NCBI GenBank assembly: GCA_017301975.1 | Contig: JAFLEI010000008.1 | Coordinates: 62,001-126,000 of the forward strand | Direction of reading: 5' to 3' | DNA length: 64,000 bases | From: Verrucomicrobiota bacterium | GTDB lineage: Bacteria; Verrucomicrobiota; Verrucomicrobiia; Verrucomicrobiales; Verrucomicrobiaceae | Shown here: in pieces, positions 53,850 through 62,176 of the stretch | Layout: each line of letters begins with the position of its first letter | How positions within the stretch are numbered: position 1 is the stretch's first letter | Translations under genes and position numbers: made by a program | The notes under the pieces: model-generated | What the model was told of the DNA's origin: nothing | Database searches by the model: none | The model's input: only the letters and a program-made list of their open reading frames with translations

Positions 53850-55153
53850 GGAGTGCGTGGAGTACGCGGTGAGATGAAATAAATGATCCAACCCAGCAAA
53901 ATTAAAGCCATGCCGGCCAGTGTTTCGTCCGGATGCTTCTTCGCCACGAACACCATCATCCATAGGCTGATGCCGAGAAACAGGATCGGCGTCACCGGAT
54001 ACCCCCAGCACCGGTAGGGGCGCGGCAGGTCCGGCTGCCGGATGCGCAGCACGATCAATCCCACCACCGTGGCAAACGAGCCGAGCTGGATGCTGAACTG
54101 CACGCAGGTCAGCACCGTTTCAAAACTCGCCGTCAGCAGCAGCGTCACCACGATCGCCAGTTGCACAAACAAGCCTGCCACCGGCACGCCGCGATCATCG
54201 CTCACCGCCAGCGGCGCGAGGATGCGCAGATCCTGCCCCATGGTCTTCATCACCCGCGGCCCCACCCACGTCATCGCGCTGATGCTCGACACAAGCCCGA
54301 GGCAGATCAGCCCGGACATGATCTTCCCGCCCGTCTCGCCAAAAATATGCACCGCCGCGATGTGGCCCACATCGAGCTTGCCGTCCAGCTCGCTCATCGG
54401 CGCCACATGCAGGAACACCGCATTGAGCGCGAGATACAGCCCCGCCACCAGCAGCGTCCCTAGCGCGATCGCCAGCGGCACGTTCTTCTGCGGGTCGCGT
54501 ATGTCGCCCACAATGTAAGTCGCGGCATTCCAGCCGGCATAGGCATACATCACATACACCAGGCTCACCGCAAACGGCGTGCTGCCCATCAAATTCAAAT
54601 CACCAGCCACCGGCAGAAAGTGCACCGGCTGCGCTTTGCCAAACCAAAACCCCGCGCCGATGAAAATGAGGATCAGCGTCACCTTCAGCCAGGTGGCCGT
54701 GTTTTGAAACTTCGCCGCCATGTTAACGCCACCCACATGGATCAACGTCACGATCCACACCATCACGAGCGACCAAGTCGTCGCCGGTGCATGAGGAAAG
54801 ATGCCCGAGAAGTACTTGCCAAAAGCCATCGCCGCCAGTGCAATGGGCGCCGCAAACCCCACCGTCACCGAGAGCCACCCCGAGAGAAACCCCACGGCAG
54901 GATGAAAAATCTTCGAGAGAAAGTGGTATTCGCCACCAGAACGTGGCAGCGCCGCCGCCAGCTCGCCGTAACACACCGCGCCGCAGAAGGCGCACACGCC
55001 CCCGACGAGCCAGAGCATCAGCAGCGCAAAGCCCGAAGGCAGGCCGCCCACCTGAAACCCCAGCGAGGTGAAGACCCCCGTGCCGATCATGTTGGCCACC
55101 ACCACCGCCGTGGCTGTGATCAGCGAAATGCCCTGCGTGCGTGTGGTGCTCAT
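53846..55153 (-). CDS. APC-superfamily amino-acid permease
   Basis: A 435-residue transporter with about 12 helices and the APC start ISLITATAVVVANMIGTGVF, the GELAAALPRSGGEYHFL motif after helix 2, and VYVMYAYAGWNAATYIVGDI in helix 6. It most resembles the LAT/basic amino-acid and polyamine branch. It imports or exchanges amino acids; the substrate is unresolved. ATG 55153 (MSTTRTQ) is chosen over an ATG 24 bp upstream because it sits at the usual distance from helix 1. It is translationally coupled to the exported unknown. Confidence 0.93.
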   Translation of the reverse strand: MSTTRTQGISLITATAVVVANMIGTGVFTSLGFQVGGLPSGFALLMLWLVGGVCAFCGAVCYGELAAALPRSGGEYHFLSKIFHPAVGFLSGWLSVTVGFAAPIALAAMAFGKYFSGIFPHAPATTWSLVMVWIVTLIHVGGVNMAAKFQNTATWLKVTLILIFIGAGFWFGKAQPVHFLPVAGDLNLMGSTPFAVSLVYVMYAYAGWNAATYIVGDIRDPQKNVPLAIALGTLLVAGLYLALNAVFLHVAPMSELDGKLDVGHIAAVHIFGETGGKIMSGLICLGLVSSISAMTWVGPRVMKTMGQDLRILAPLAVSDDRGVPVAGLFVQLAIVVTLLLTASFETVLTCVQFSIQLGSFATVVGLIVLRIRQPDLPRPYRCWGYPVTPILFLGISLWMMVFVAKKHPDETLAGMALILLGWIIYFISPRTPRTP

Positions 55154-55606
55154 GGGCGCGATGGCTACGCTCACCATGGGATGACGTCAACATCACTCCT
55201 CTGGATGACACCGGGTTTATGGCGGCCTGCAGTCCACTTAATGTTGCCTTTTCGGCATTTAGAACGTAAGTTAGCTTCGTGAAGCCGAACTCACGCCACG
55301 ACATCTCTTTCGCCATCCTGGTCGAAAGCAGTGTGATCCATCCGCTTTGCCACCGACTGGCGGCAAGCCGGGCTTAAGCGGGCATCCCCTGAATTGGGAT
55401 TGCCCGCGCACTCAGCAGGTACCAGAGCCTGCGCCATTCATCTCCAGCCCGCGTCTTCATGACGCGCAGGCATCCTTCTGGTCATCACTCCCGCGCATGC
55501 CCCACGGTGTTTACCACACCCGCAGGGTCATGGGCTGCCTGCCTGCGCGCACATGCCGTCAGCCAGGCTTTTTCCAAACCCACCCAAATCTCAAATTCTC
55601 TTTTTT
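55154..55606. other. 453-bp gap with a series of hairpins
   Basis: The gap separates the divergent permease and the small gene at 55607. Its right half contains GCGGGCA/TGCCCGC with TCCC/GGGA (55378-55407), GCAGG/CCTGC (55415-55432) and CGCGTC/GACGCG (55450-55466), which look like a structured leader. The left half holds a short AAGCC/GGCTT repeat but no gene I can support. Confidence 0.5.
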
Positions 55607-55861
55607 ATGAAGCTATTAGAACGACCCGTTACTCAGAATGACAACCCCGCGCGCGTTGACAGCGCTCTTCGCTATGAACGCCCCACATGGCGCGTCACCT
55701 GCCTGTTCAAAAGACAGGAAATCTCCGGAATCATCTCCACCGAGGCCACCTATGAAGTGGCCGCACGCACCGAAGAAAAGGCGCGGAAATCCGTCCGCTC
55801 CTTCGTGCTTCGGACGCATCCGGAAAGCTCCATCGAGTCCCTTCAGGCCGTCCGGCAATGA
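55607..55861 (+). CDS. Small protein of unknown function
   Basis: An 84-residue basic protein starting MKLLERPVTQNDNPARVDSA. The centre (TWRVTCLFKRQEISGIISTE) alternates like beta strands, and ATYEVAARTEEKARKSVRSF is an amphipathic helix, so it may adopt a beta-beta-alpha fold. Family unknown. It precedes a hairpin (55905-55932) and the Gre-C-like gene in the same direction. Confidence 0.55.
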   Translation: MKLLERPVTQNDNPARVDSALRYERPTWRVTCLFKRQEISGIISTEATYEVAARTEEKARKSVRSFVLRTHPESSIESLQAVRQ

Positions 55862-55904
55862 CGCTCTGACACCTCGCTTCTGACGCCACGTTCATCCTCG
55901 GAAA

Positions 55905-55932
55905 GGCTCCTGCCACTCTCTCGGCAGGAGCC
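55905..55932 (+). terminator. Perfect stem-loop between two small genes
   Basis: GGCTCCTGCC (55905-55914) pairs perfectly with GGCAGGAGCC (55923-55932) around an 8-nt loop, 44 bp after the preceding stop. No T-run follows, so it is either a rho-assisted 3' end or a processing hairpin. Confidence 0.5.
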
Positions 55933-55992
55933 GCTTCCGCCTGCCTTCGTCGCAGGCATTTCATCCCAATACCCTTTCCATTTCACCTCTTC

Positions 55993-56274
55993 ATGAACAC
56001 CCCTTCGATCCATCACTACGATCACGTCACCCTGCGTCCTCTCAATGAGCTGGCCACGCTGCACGAGTTCGACATCACCATCCAGGTCGTCCCCGGATAT
56101 GAGGCCGATGCCGACCACGGCCGCATCTCGGAGGATGCTCCTCTCGGCAGGGCGGTCCTGCGCCGCACCGCAGGCGAGAAAATCGACATCCAAGTGCAGG
56201 GCCGCAAATTGACGATGCTCATCCTCGCCGTTGAAAAGCAGCACGCGTTGTCTGCCGAACCGGTGATGGGATAA
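55993..56274 (+). CDS. Stand-alone GreA/GreB C-terminal-like domain protein
   Basis: A 93-residue protein whose residues ~30-85 match the FKBP-like C-terminal domain of GreA/GreB and Rnk: VVPGYEADADHGRISEDAPL, then GRAVLRRTAGEKIDIQVQGR and LTMLILAVEK. The N-terminal coiled coil that reaches into the RNA polymerase secondary channel is absent. Rnk-type proteins bind polymerase without cleavage stimulation, so a regulatory role at the polymerase secondary channel is possible. It lies between two unknown small genes. Confidence 0.75.
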   Translation: MNTPSIHHYDHVTLRPLNELATLHEFDITIQVVPGYEADADHGRISEDAPLGRAVLRRTAGEKIDIQVQGRKLTMLILAVEKQHALSAEPVMG

Positions 56275-56325
56275 TCCACCCAAAGCAGGGCTTGCAGGGC
56301 ACGAAAAAAGGAATTCATTTTCCCC

Positions 56326-56754
56326 ATGAAAACGACATCCTCAAAATTTTTCAGGGGGGTGATGTTGATCGCTGCCCTGCTGGTGCCCGCCACCACCTGG
56401 TGGGCGGGCACCAAATACTACAATCAACAAAAGGCGGCGGAAAGCCGCCAGCAGCTCGCAAAACTTCACGAGATCAGGGATAAGTATGCCCACATCGCGA
56501 AGGACAACGAGCTGCTTAGAGAAGCGATCCAGAATGAAGACAAGCGCAGAGCTCTCTTCAAGGGCCTTACGGAAGGCACCACCGAGTTTGCTCTGGAGGC
56601 AAAGCCGCGCAGCCCTTGGAAGTGGCCCACAGATCCGGACCATGTCTGGCATGACCAGCGCCGCCGTGCGCACGAAATGCTGATCAAGCTCAATGCGACG
56701 GATCAGGATCAATTCAAAAATGCTCCTCCGCCTCGCCGTATCCCGGCCCGCTGA
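56326..56754 (+). CDS. Small single-pass membrane protein with coiled coil
   Basis: A 142-residue protein with one N-terminal hydrophobic helix (FFRGVMLIAALLVPATTWWA), then a charged coiled coil (KAAESRQQLAKLHEIRDKYA) and a Pro-rich C-terminus. It probably sits in the inner membrane with the coiled coil in the periplasm. No family recognised. A terminator-like structure follows. Confidence 0.65.
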   Translation: MKTTSSKFFRGVMLIAALLVPATTWWAGTKYYNQQKAAESRQQLAKLHEIRDKYAHIAKDNELLREAIQNEDKRRALFKGLTEGTTEFALEAKPRSPWKWPTDPDHVWHDQRRRAHEMLIKLNATDQDQFKNAPPPRRIPAR

Positions 56755-56786
56755 GGGCAAAAATAAACGCGTATTCATCTTGGCGC

Positions 56787-56815
56787 CTGCGGTGGTGTTA
56801 ACCGCGCGGGTTTTT
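56787..56815 (+). terminator. Probable terminator before the PqqD-like cluster
   Basis: GCGGT (56789-56793) and ACCGC (56801-56805) pair, the stem is extended by flanking CC/GG with a mismatch, and a run of five T follows. It separates the small-gene group from the PqqD-like cluster. Confidence 0.5.
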
Positions 56816-56844
56816 ATGGGGGTGTGATTCAATCACCCACCACC

Positions 56845-57171
56845 ATGAAACTCGCGTCTCTTTCCACTTCGGCACGCCACAGCTCCCAGCCGCAGGATCT
56901 GACTCCTGGCGCCGGTCCCGCCGCCTTTCATTTCCACACCGTCACCTGGCAGGCCGATGGCTTCGGCTTCGATGCCACCAGCGGTGAATTTTTCACCGCC
57001 AGCCCCGCCGCGCTCATCGTCATGCAGGCGTTGGGAGAGGGCATGGCTCGCTCGCAGATTCTCGATCGCCTCACCGCGCGCTTCGAAGTCACCCGCAGCA
57101 CGGCCGAGCGCGATCTGGAATCCTTCCTCGCAGAGCTTGTCCACATCGGCCTCACCCCGGAATCAAACTGA
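56845..57171 (+). CDS. PqqD-like peptide/substrate carrier domain protein
   Basis: A 108-residue protein whose residues ~28-100 match the PqqD fold: FHFHTVTWQADGFGFDATSG, then ASPAALIVMQALGEGMARSQ and the helix AERDLESFLAELVHIGL. PqqD proteins bind leader peptides (RRE domain) or deliver small substrates to modifying enzymes. Here an ATP-grasp enzyme follows after 34 bp and a PLP decarboxylase after that. No radical SAM gene is present, so PQQ synthesis is excluded. An upstream GTG at 56824 is an alternative start. Confidence 0.82.
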   Translation: MKLASLSTSARHSSQPQDLTPGAGPAAFHFHTVTWQADGFGFDATSGEFFTASPAALIVMQALGEGMARSQILDRLTARFEVTRSTAERDLESFLAELVHIGLTPESN

Positions 57172-57205
57172 GCCCACTCCACCCCCAGCACCGCTTCATC
57201 CTCCC

Positions 57206-58309
57206 ATGAATGCTTCCCCCGTCATCGCCGTCACCGGGCTTCATCGCGGTGAAAATCCCCAGCCCGGCTCCGCCGTCATCCGCAGCCTTCGCCGTGTTTA
57301 CCCGGAGCTGCGCATCATCGGCCTCGTTTATGATTCGCTCGAAAGCGGCCTCTTCAGCGAAGAAGACGCTCCTGATGCCGCCTTCACCATGTCCTACCCC
57401 GGCGCCGGGGTGGAGGCTTTCTGGCAGCGCCTGGATGAGATCCGCGAGATCGAACGTTTCGATGTCCTCATCCCCTGTCTCGATGCTGAAATGGCACCCC
57501 TTGTGGATACCCCTGAAAAACTGCGCGAGCGTGGCATCCTTGCCTGCCTGCCCACTGCCGCCAGTTTCAAATGCCGCGACAAATCAAAGCTCGCGGATCT
57601 CTGCGAGCGCACGCACTGCCGCACGCCGCAAACCCTGGCCGTGAGCGATGTGGGCTCCCTTCATCAGGCTGCGGCCTCCCTCGGTGGCAATGTCTTCGTC
57701 AAAGGCCGCTTCTATGAGGCCCGGCACGCCATCACCCCCGCCGCCCGCGAGGCCGCCTACTGGCACATGCTTGAGCAATGGGGCGCTCCCGTCCTCGTTC
57801 AGGAAAATGTGCAGGGGGAGGAATACAACGTCGTGGGCCTTGGCGATGGCCGCGGCCGCATGCTCGGCTCCTGCTCCATCCGCAAGATGCTCCGCACCGC
57901 CAGTGGCAAAGGCTTCGGCGGCATGATCGTGCGTGATCCCCAGTTGGATGCCATCGCAGAGTCGCTCATCGTGGAACTCCGTTGGAACGGCCCCTTCGAG
58001 CTCGAATTCGTCAAATCGGAGGGCCCCAAGGGCGAATACTGCCTCATCGAGATCAATCCGCGCTTCCCCGCCTGGTGTGATTTCCCCTCCTCGCTGGACT
58101 GCAATCTGCCCGCTGCCGCCTTGGAGCTCGCCCTCGGCTGGCAGCCGCGCGAGCCGCTCCGCCGCGCCAGCCCCGGCAAGTTCTTCATCCGCCATGCCAT
58201 CGATATGACCGGCGACCTCTGCGATCTCGCCGCACTCACCACTCTCGGTCAGTTCTTCCGTCAGCCTCGCGAGTTCATCCCTCACCCCGCCACATCTCGC
58301 GGCCTCTAA
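57206..58309 (+). CDS. ATP-grasp ligase
   Basis: A 367-residue enzyme with a Rossmann-like pre-ATP-grasp domain (VIAVTGLHRGENPQPGSAVI), a nucleotide lobe (GGNVFVKGRFYEARHAI, VLVQENVQGEEYNVVGL) and the metal/ATP motif IEINPRFPAW with the expected Glu, Asn and Arg. ATP-grasp enzymes form amide or thioester bonds via acyl-phosphates; the overall look is closest to carbamoyl-phosphate/PylC/D-Ala-ligase types. It follows the PqqD-like gene by 34 bp and precedes the decarboxylase by 26 bp, so a joint pathway is likely. The substrate is unknown. Confidence 0.87.
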   Translation: MNASPVIAVTGLHRGENPQPGSAVIRSLRRVYPELRIIGLVYDSLESGLFSEEDAPDAAFTMSYPGAGVEAFWQRLDEIREIERFDVLIPCLDAEMAPLVDTPEKLRERGILACLPTAASFKCRDKSKLADLCERTHCRTPQTLAVSDVGSLHQAAASLGGNVFVKGRFYEARHAITPAAREAAYWHMLEQWGAPVLVQENVQGEEYNVVGLGDGRGRMLGSCSIRKMLRTASGKGFGGMIVRDPQLDAIAESLIVELRWNGPFELEFVKSEGPKGEYCLIEINPRFPAWCDFPSSLDCNLPAAALELALGWQPREPLRRASPGKFFIRHAIDMTGDLCDLAALTTLGQFFRQPREFIPHPATSRGL

Positions 58310-58335
58310 TTTCCAACCCTCCACCGCATCCTCCC

Positions 58336-59775
58336 ATGCAAGAGCTCCTTCCCTACTCCCCGCCGACCATCACCCGGCATCTCAGCGGTCAAAACAGCGC
58401 CGCCAATCGCAACCGCCACGCGCACGGCCTCAACAGCAACGTCTGCGAGCGCATTGACGGCGTCCCCGTGGCGGATCTCGCCGCACGCTTCGGCTCGCCC
58501 CTCTTCGTTTTCTCCGAACGCACCCTGCGCGAGAAAATTCAGCGCGCCCGAGAAGCTTTCGAGAGCCGCTACCCCAATACCCGCTTCGCCTGGAGCTACA
58601 AAACAAACTACCTCAATGCCATCTGCCGCGTCTTCCACAGCGAAGGCTCCATCGCCGAAGTGGTGAGCGAATTCGAATATGAAAAAGCCCGTCGCAATGG
58701 CGTCGCCGGGCGCGACATCATCTTCAACGGCCCGCATAAAACCCGCGCCGGCCTCGAAATCGCCGCCAGCGAAGGCGCCATGATCCAGGTCGATAACTGG
58801 GATGAACTCCTGCTCTTGGACACCATCGCCAAAGAGCAGGGCCGCAGCATCGACATCGCCATCCGCTGCTGGCTGGATGCCGGCATCCAGCCCGTGTGGA
58901 GCAAGTTCGGCTTCGGCGTCGAAAACGGCGAAGCCTGGCGCGCCATCCGCCGCATCGCGGAAAGCAAGGGCCGCCTCCGTCTTCAGGGCCTGCACACGCA
59001 CATCGGCACCTACATCCTCGAACCAAACGCCTACAAGGTCGCGGCGGAAAAGCTCATCACCCTCATGGAGCGCTGCCGTGAGAGCTACGGCTGGTCCTTG
59101 CGCTACCTGAATCTCGGCGGCGGCTTCCCATCGCTCAGCTCGTTGCATTACTCCTATCAGCCTGCCGAGCAGGTCGTCCCTCCCATCGAAAGATACGCCG
59201 AAGCCATCGCCAGTGCGCTGAATACTCTGCCGCGTGACCGCCGCCCGCGTCTCTACCTGGAAAGCGGTCGCGCCCTGGTGGATGAAGCCGGTTATCTCAT
59301 CACCAGCATTGTCGCCGTCAAACAGACGAGCGCATCCGGCCCCATCACGCTCGCCGGCAAGGCGTCCAAGGCCCCTGCCTACATGCCGGAATCCAATGGA
59401 GCCGCCTACGTCATCGATGCCGGCATCAACATTCTCTACAGCGGCAATTGGTACCGCTTCAATGTGAAGCCCGCCAAAGCGCAGCGAGAAAGCGCCCAGC
59501 ACCCCATCAAGCTCTACGGCTGCCTGTGCATGAATATCGATGTCATCCGCGAGCAGGTCTCCCTCCCCGCCATGACCACGGGCGATCACCTCGTCATGCA
59601 TCCCGTCGGCGCTTACAACATCACCCAGAGCATGCAGTTCATCACCTACCGTCCCGCCGTCGTCATGATCGGCCTGGACGGCCGCGTCGATGTCATCCGC
59701 GAACGCGAAGACCTCGACTACGTGCAGCGCCTGGAACGCGTCCCGGAACACCTGCTCACCTCATCGCGCCATTAA
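58336..59775 (+). CDS. Fold-III PLP-dependent decarboxylase (LysA/ornithine decarboxylase-like)
   Basis: A 479-residue enzyme of the alanine-racemase/group IV decarboxylase fold. The PLP lysine is Lys89 in FAWSYKTNYLNAI. Further motifs are GLHTHIGTYI, the phosphate-binding YLNLGGGFPSLSS and LESGRALVDEAGYLI. The C-terminal motif YGCLCMNIDVI differs from the CESGD of diaminopimelate decarboxylase, so the substrate is probably another diamino or amino acid. Homologues occur in exosortase and capsule operons and in polyamine synthesis. Here it sits between an ATP-grasp enzyme and a transporter-peptidase fusion. Confidence 0.9.
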   Translation: MQELLPYSPPTITRHLSGQNSAANRNRHAHGLNSNVCERIDGVPVADLAARFGSPLFVFSERTLREKIQRAREAFESRYPNTRFAWSYKTNYLNAICRVFHSEGSIAEVVSEFEYEKARRNGVAGRDIIFNGPHKTRAGLEIAASEGAMIQVDNWDELLLLDTIAKEQGRSIDIAIRCWLDAGIQPVWSKFGFGVENGEAWRAIRRIAESKGRLRLQGLHTHIGTYILEPNAYKVAAEKLITLMERCRESYGWSLRYLNLGGGFPSLSSLHYSYQPAEQVVPPIERYAEAIASALNTLPRDRRPRLYLESGRALVDEAGYLITSIVAVKQTSASGPITLAGKASKAPAYMPESNGAAYVIDAGINILYSGNWYRFNVKPAKAQRESAQHPIKLYGCLCMNIDVIREQVSLPAMTTGDHLVMHPVGAYNITQSMQFITYRPAVVMIGLDGRVDVIREREDLDYVQRLERVPEHLLTSSRH

Positions 59776-59877
59776 TCTTCCTCCGCCTCTTCCTCATACT
59801 CCTCCTCCCTTCCCGAACGTCTCCAGACTTACAACCAAGAGTGCAAGAGGAAGAGCAGGAGAAAATCAAACTCCCCC
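59776..59877 (+). other. Spacer with complementary pyrimidine and purine tracts
   Basis: CTCTTCCTC (59787-59795) is the exact complement of GAGGAAGAG (59847-59855), giving a 9-bp stem over a 51-nt loop, just before the fusion gene. It may limit translation or set the ratio to the upstream genes. The low-complexity sequence makes chance pairing possible. Confidence 0.3.
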
Positions 59878-62157
59878 ATGAACCCAGAAGCCCCATCCAC
59901 CCTCCCTGCGATGGCCATTCTCGAAGATGCCGTCCTCTGCCCTCCCTCCCTAAAGGAGCGGGCGGCCGCCACGGCCGCAGCCTTCGCCAAAACCCTGCGC
60001 CCCCATTTCGAAACCCTCACCACGCCCCTCCTCGAAGTCGCACGCGCCGCCAGCTCCATCTTCCTCTCCGGCAGTTGGAAAACAGGGGCGCTGCTCTGTG
60101 CCGCGCTGCTGTTCATGCCGCGTTATTTCGCCTTCGCCGTCAGCGCCTGTCTGCTCGGCGGCTTCATCGCGAGACTCCTTCATCTCCCTGCCGCGATGCG
60201 CAAGGACGGCACCCTCCTCTACAATGTCTTCCTCAGCGCCCTCGCCGTCGCATGGATCACTCGCGGCTCAGATCTCGCTGCACCGGCCATCTGGGGCATG
60301 CTGGCCGTCGTCAGCATTTACACGCTGCTGCTTTCTGCCGCATTGTGGCATTGGTTTCCGCTGCGCGCCGGTCTGCCGCCGCTCAGCGTTGCCTTTGTCG
60401 TCACCTTCGGCACGCTGCTGACCTTCTTCCCGCACTGGGCTGCCGCCACAACCCTGCTCGACATGGGGCTGCCGGACGAGCCCGCCCTGCCTTTCGTCGT
60501 CACCGCGTTCCTGCGCAGCATGGGCACCATCCTGTTTCTGCCGAATGTGTGGGCCGGCATCGCCGTGACACTCGCGGTTCTCGTTTGGTCAAGCGTCGCC
60601 ATGATCAACGCCCTTGCCGGTTACGCCGGAGGCATCCTCATCGTAAAACTGCTCGAAGCCTGCGGCCTGCACTGGCTTGGCTGGTTCGCCGGGCATAACT
60701 ACCTGCTGGCCGGCATGGCGCTCGGCGCGGTTTATTTCGTTCCCTCCTGGACCAGCTTGGCGCTCGCCTTGGTCGCGGGTGCCGTCGCCGCATTGCACGT
60801 CGCGGCGGTGCAGCATTTCCTGCGCGGCTCCGGCTGGGAGTACCTGCCGCTGCCCTACCTGCTCACCATCTGGAGCATGCTTTGCTGCCTGCGGCTGCGT
60901 GAGAAGCCGGGCTCTCTGCTGCCCGTCACCGGCCTCTTTGACAGCCCTGAAGCCGCCGCTGCGTCACTGGTCCTTGCGAACGCCCGCTTTCCTCATCGGC
61001 ACGAAACCCACGTGCTGCTGCCCACCACACGCGAAGTCACCGTCACCCAGGGGTTCGATGACAAGCTCAGCCATCGCGGTGACTGGAGGCACGCGCTCGA
61101 TTTCGAAGTGCATGACGCCGCCGGCCACGCCTGCCCCTCCGGTTGTGACGATGACCTGAGCCGCTACTACACGCAGGGCTTGGAGGTGCGCGCTCCCGGC
61201 ACGGGTGAAATCCTCCGTGTCATCGACGGCGTTTCCGACAACGCCCCCGGCGGCTGCAACTTTGCCAGCAACTGGGGCAATCACCTCATCCTCCGTCTGG
61301 ATTACGGCGGCACCGTGAAGCTCGCCCACTTCATGAAAAACGGCATCGTCGTCAAAACCGGCCAGCGTGTCAGCGCGGGGGATCTTCTGGGCTGCTGCGG
61401 CAACTCCGGCCGCAGCCCCGTCCCGCACGTTCACCTCCACGCTCAGACCACCACCGAGACCGGCGCTCCTACCTCTCCTTTCTGCCTCACAAACTTTTTC
61501 ACGCGCACCGCTGAAGGCATGCGGTGGAACTTTGCCAGTGTGCCCAAAGTGGGAGCCCGCATCGCCCCCGCGACGGTCTCCACCACCGTGCTGGGCACGC
61601 TGGCTCATTTCGCTCCAGGCGTCGCCACCTATCGTGTCTGCACGGGGGAATCCACCTCCTTCGAAACGATCACCACCACGCTTGATGAATCCGGTCGCTA
61701 TCTGCTCCGCAGCGGCAGGGATTCGATCACCGCAGTTCTGGGTCTTCACGCCCTGCAGATCACAGAAAGCAGCCTCGGCGGTCATTCGCAGCTTCTGCGT
61801 CTTCTTTCGTTCGCCATGCCCACCGTGCCCTTCGCTTATCAGAGCGGCATGAACTGGGAGGATTGTGTCGCTTTGCCTGCAAAGCAGCGCGGTCGGGCAT
61901 TGGCGGGCGTTTTGGCACCCTTCCTGGGGCACTCCACCCAGCGTGTCATCATCCGCCACTCGCTGCACCCCACCACGCAGCGCCTTCAACTCTCCACCAC
62001 CCTTGCCGGGGCCACGGGCGGTCTCCCGCACGAAATCGAATTCACCCTCGAACCCATTCGCGGCCTCTCCCACCTCACCGCGCATTTTAACACCCACCAC
62101 TGCACTTTCACGCAGACCAGCTTCTCCCCCACTCTGCCCAACGGCGATGCCGAATAA
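59878..62157 (+). CDS. Urea-transporter-like membrane domain fused to an M23-type peptidase domain
   Basis: A 759-residue protein. Residues ~60-350 are about ten helices of the urea-transporter type, with GTLLYNVFLSALAVAW in the first repeat and GHNYLLAGMALGAVYFVPSW then LPYLLTIW in the second. Residues ~385-525 form an M23/LytM-like domain with RHALDFEV near 402 (His and Asp three apart instead of four) and HVHLH near 518. Later beta-rich sequence has no assignment. This pairs a channel-like pore with a periplasmic endopeptidase fold. The partners upstream suggest export or processing of a pathway product, but its role is open. Confidence 0.85.
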   Translation: MNPEAPSTLPAMAILEDAVLCPPSLKERAAATAAAFAKTLRPHFETLTTPLLEVARAASSIFLSGSWKTGALLCAALLFMPRYFAFAVSACLLGGFIARLLHLPAAMRKDGTLLYNVFLSALAVAWITRGSDLAAPAIWGMLAVVSIYTLLLSAALWHWFPLRAGLPPLSVAFVVTFGTLLTFFPHWAAATTLLDMGLPDEPALPFVVTAFLRSMGTILFLPNVWAGIAVTLAVLVWSSVAMINALAGYAGGILIVKLLEACGLHWLGWFAGHNYLLAGMALGAVYFVPSWTSLALALVAGAVAALHVAAVQHFLRGSGWEYLPLPYLLTIWSMLCCLRLREKPGSLLPVTGLFDSPEAAAASLVLANARFPHRHETHVLLPTTREVTVTQGFDDKLSHRGDWRHALDFEVHDAAGHACPSGCDDDLSRYYTQGLEVRAPGTGEILRVIDGVSDNAPGGCNFASNWGNHLILRLDYGGTVKLAHFMKNGIVVKTGQRVSAGDLLGCCGNSGRSPVPHVHLHAQTTTETGAPTSPFCLTNFFTRTAEGMRWNFASVPKVGARIAPATVSTTVLGTLAHFAPGVATYRVCTGESTSFETITTTLDESGRYLLRSGRDSITAVLGLHALQITESSLGGHSQLLRLLSFAMPTVPFAYQSGMNWEDCVALPAKQRGRALAGVLAPFLGHSTQRVIIRHSLHPTTQRLQLSTTLAGATGGLPHEIEFTLEPIRGLSHLTAHFNTHHCTFTQTSFSPTLPNGDAE

Positions 62158-62176
62158 CCCCTCTCTCCTCTCAACC

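Noticed and set aside
59448..60698. A 416-codon plus-strand frame across the decarboxylase and fusion genes
   Set aside because: It overlaps two well-supported genes in another frame and is very rich in Arg, Pro and His, as expected of a shadow frame.
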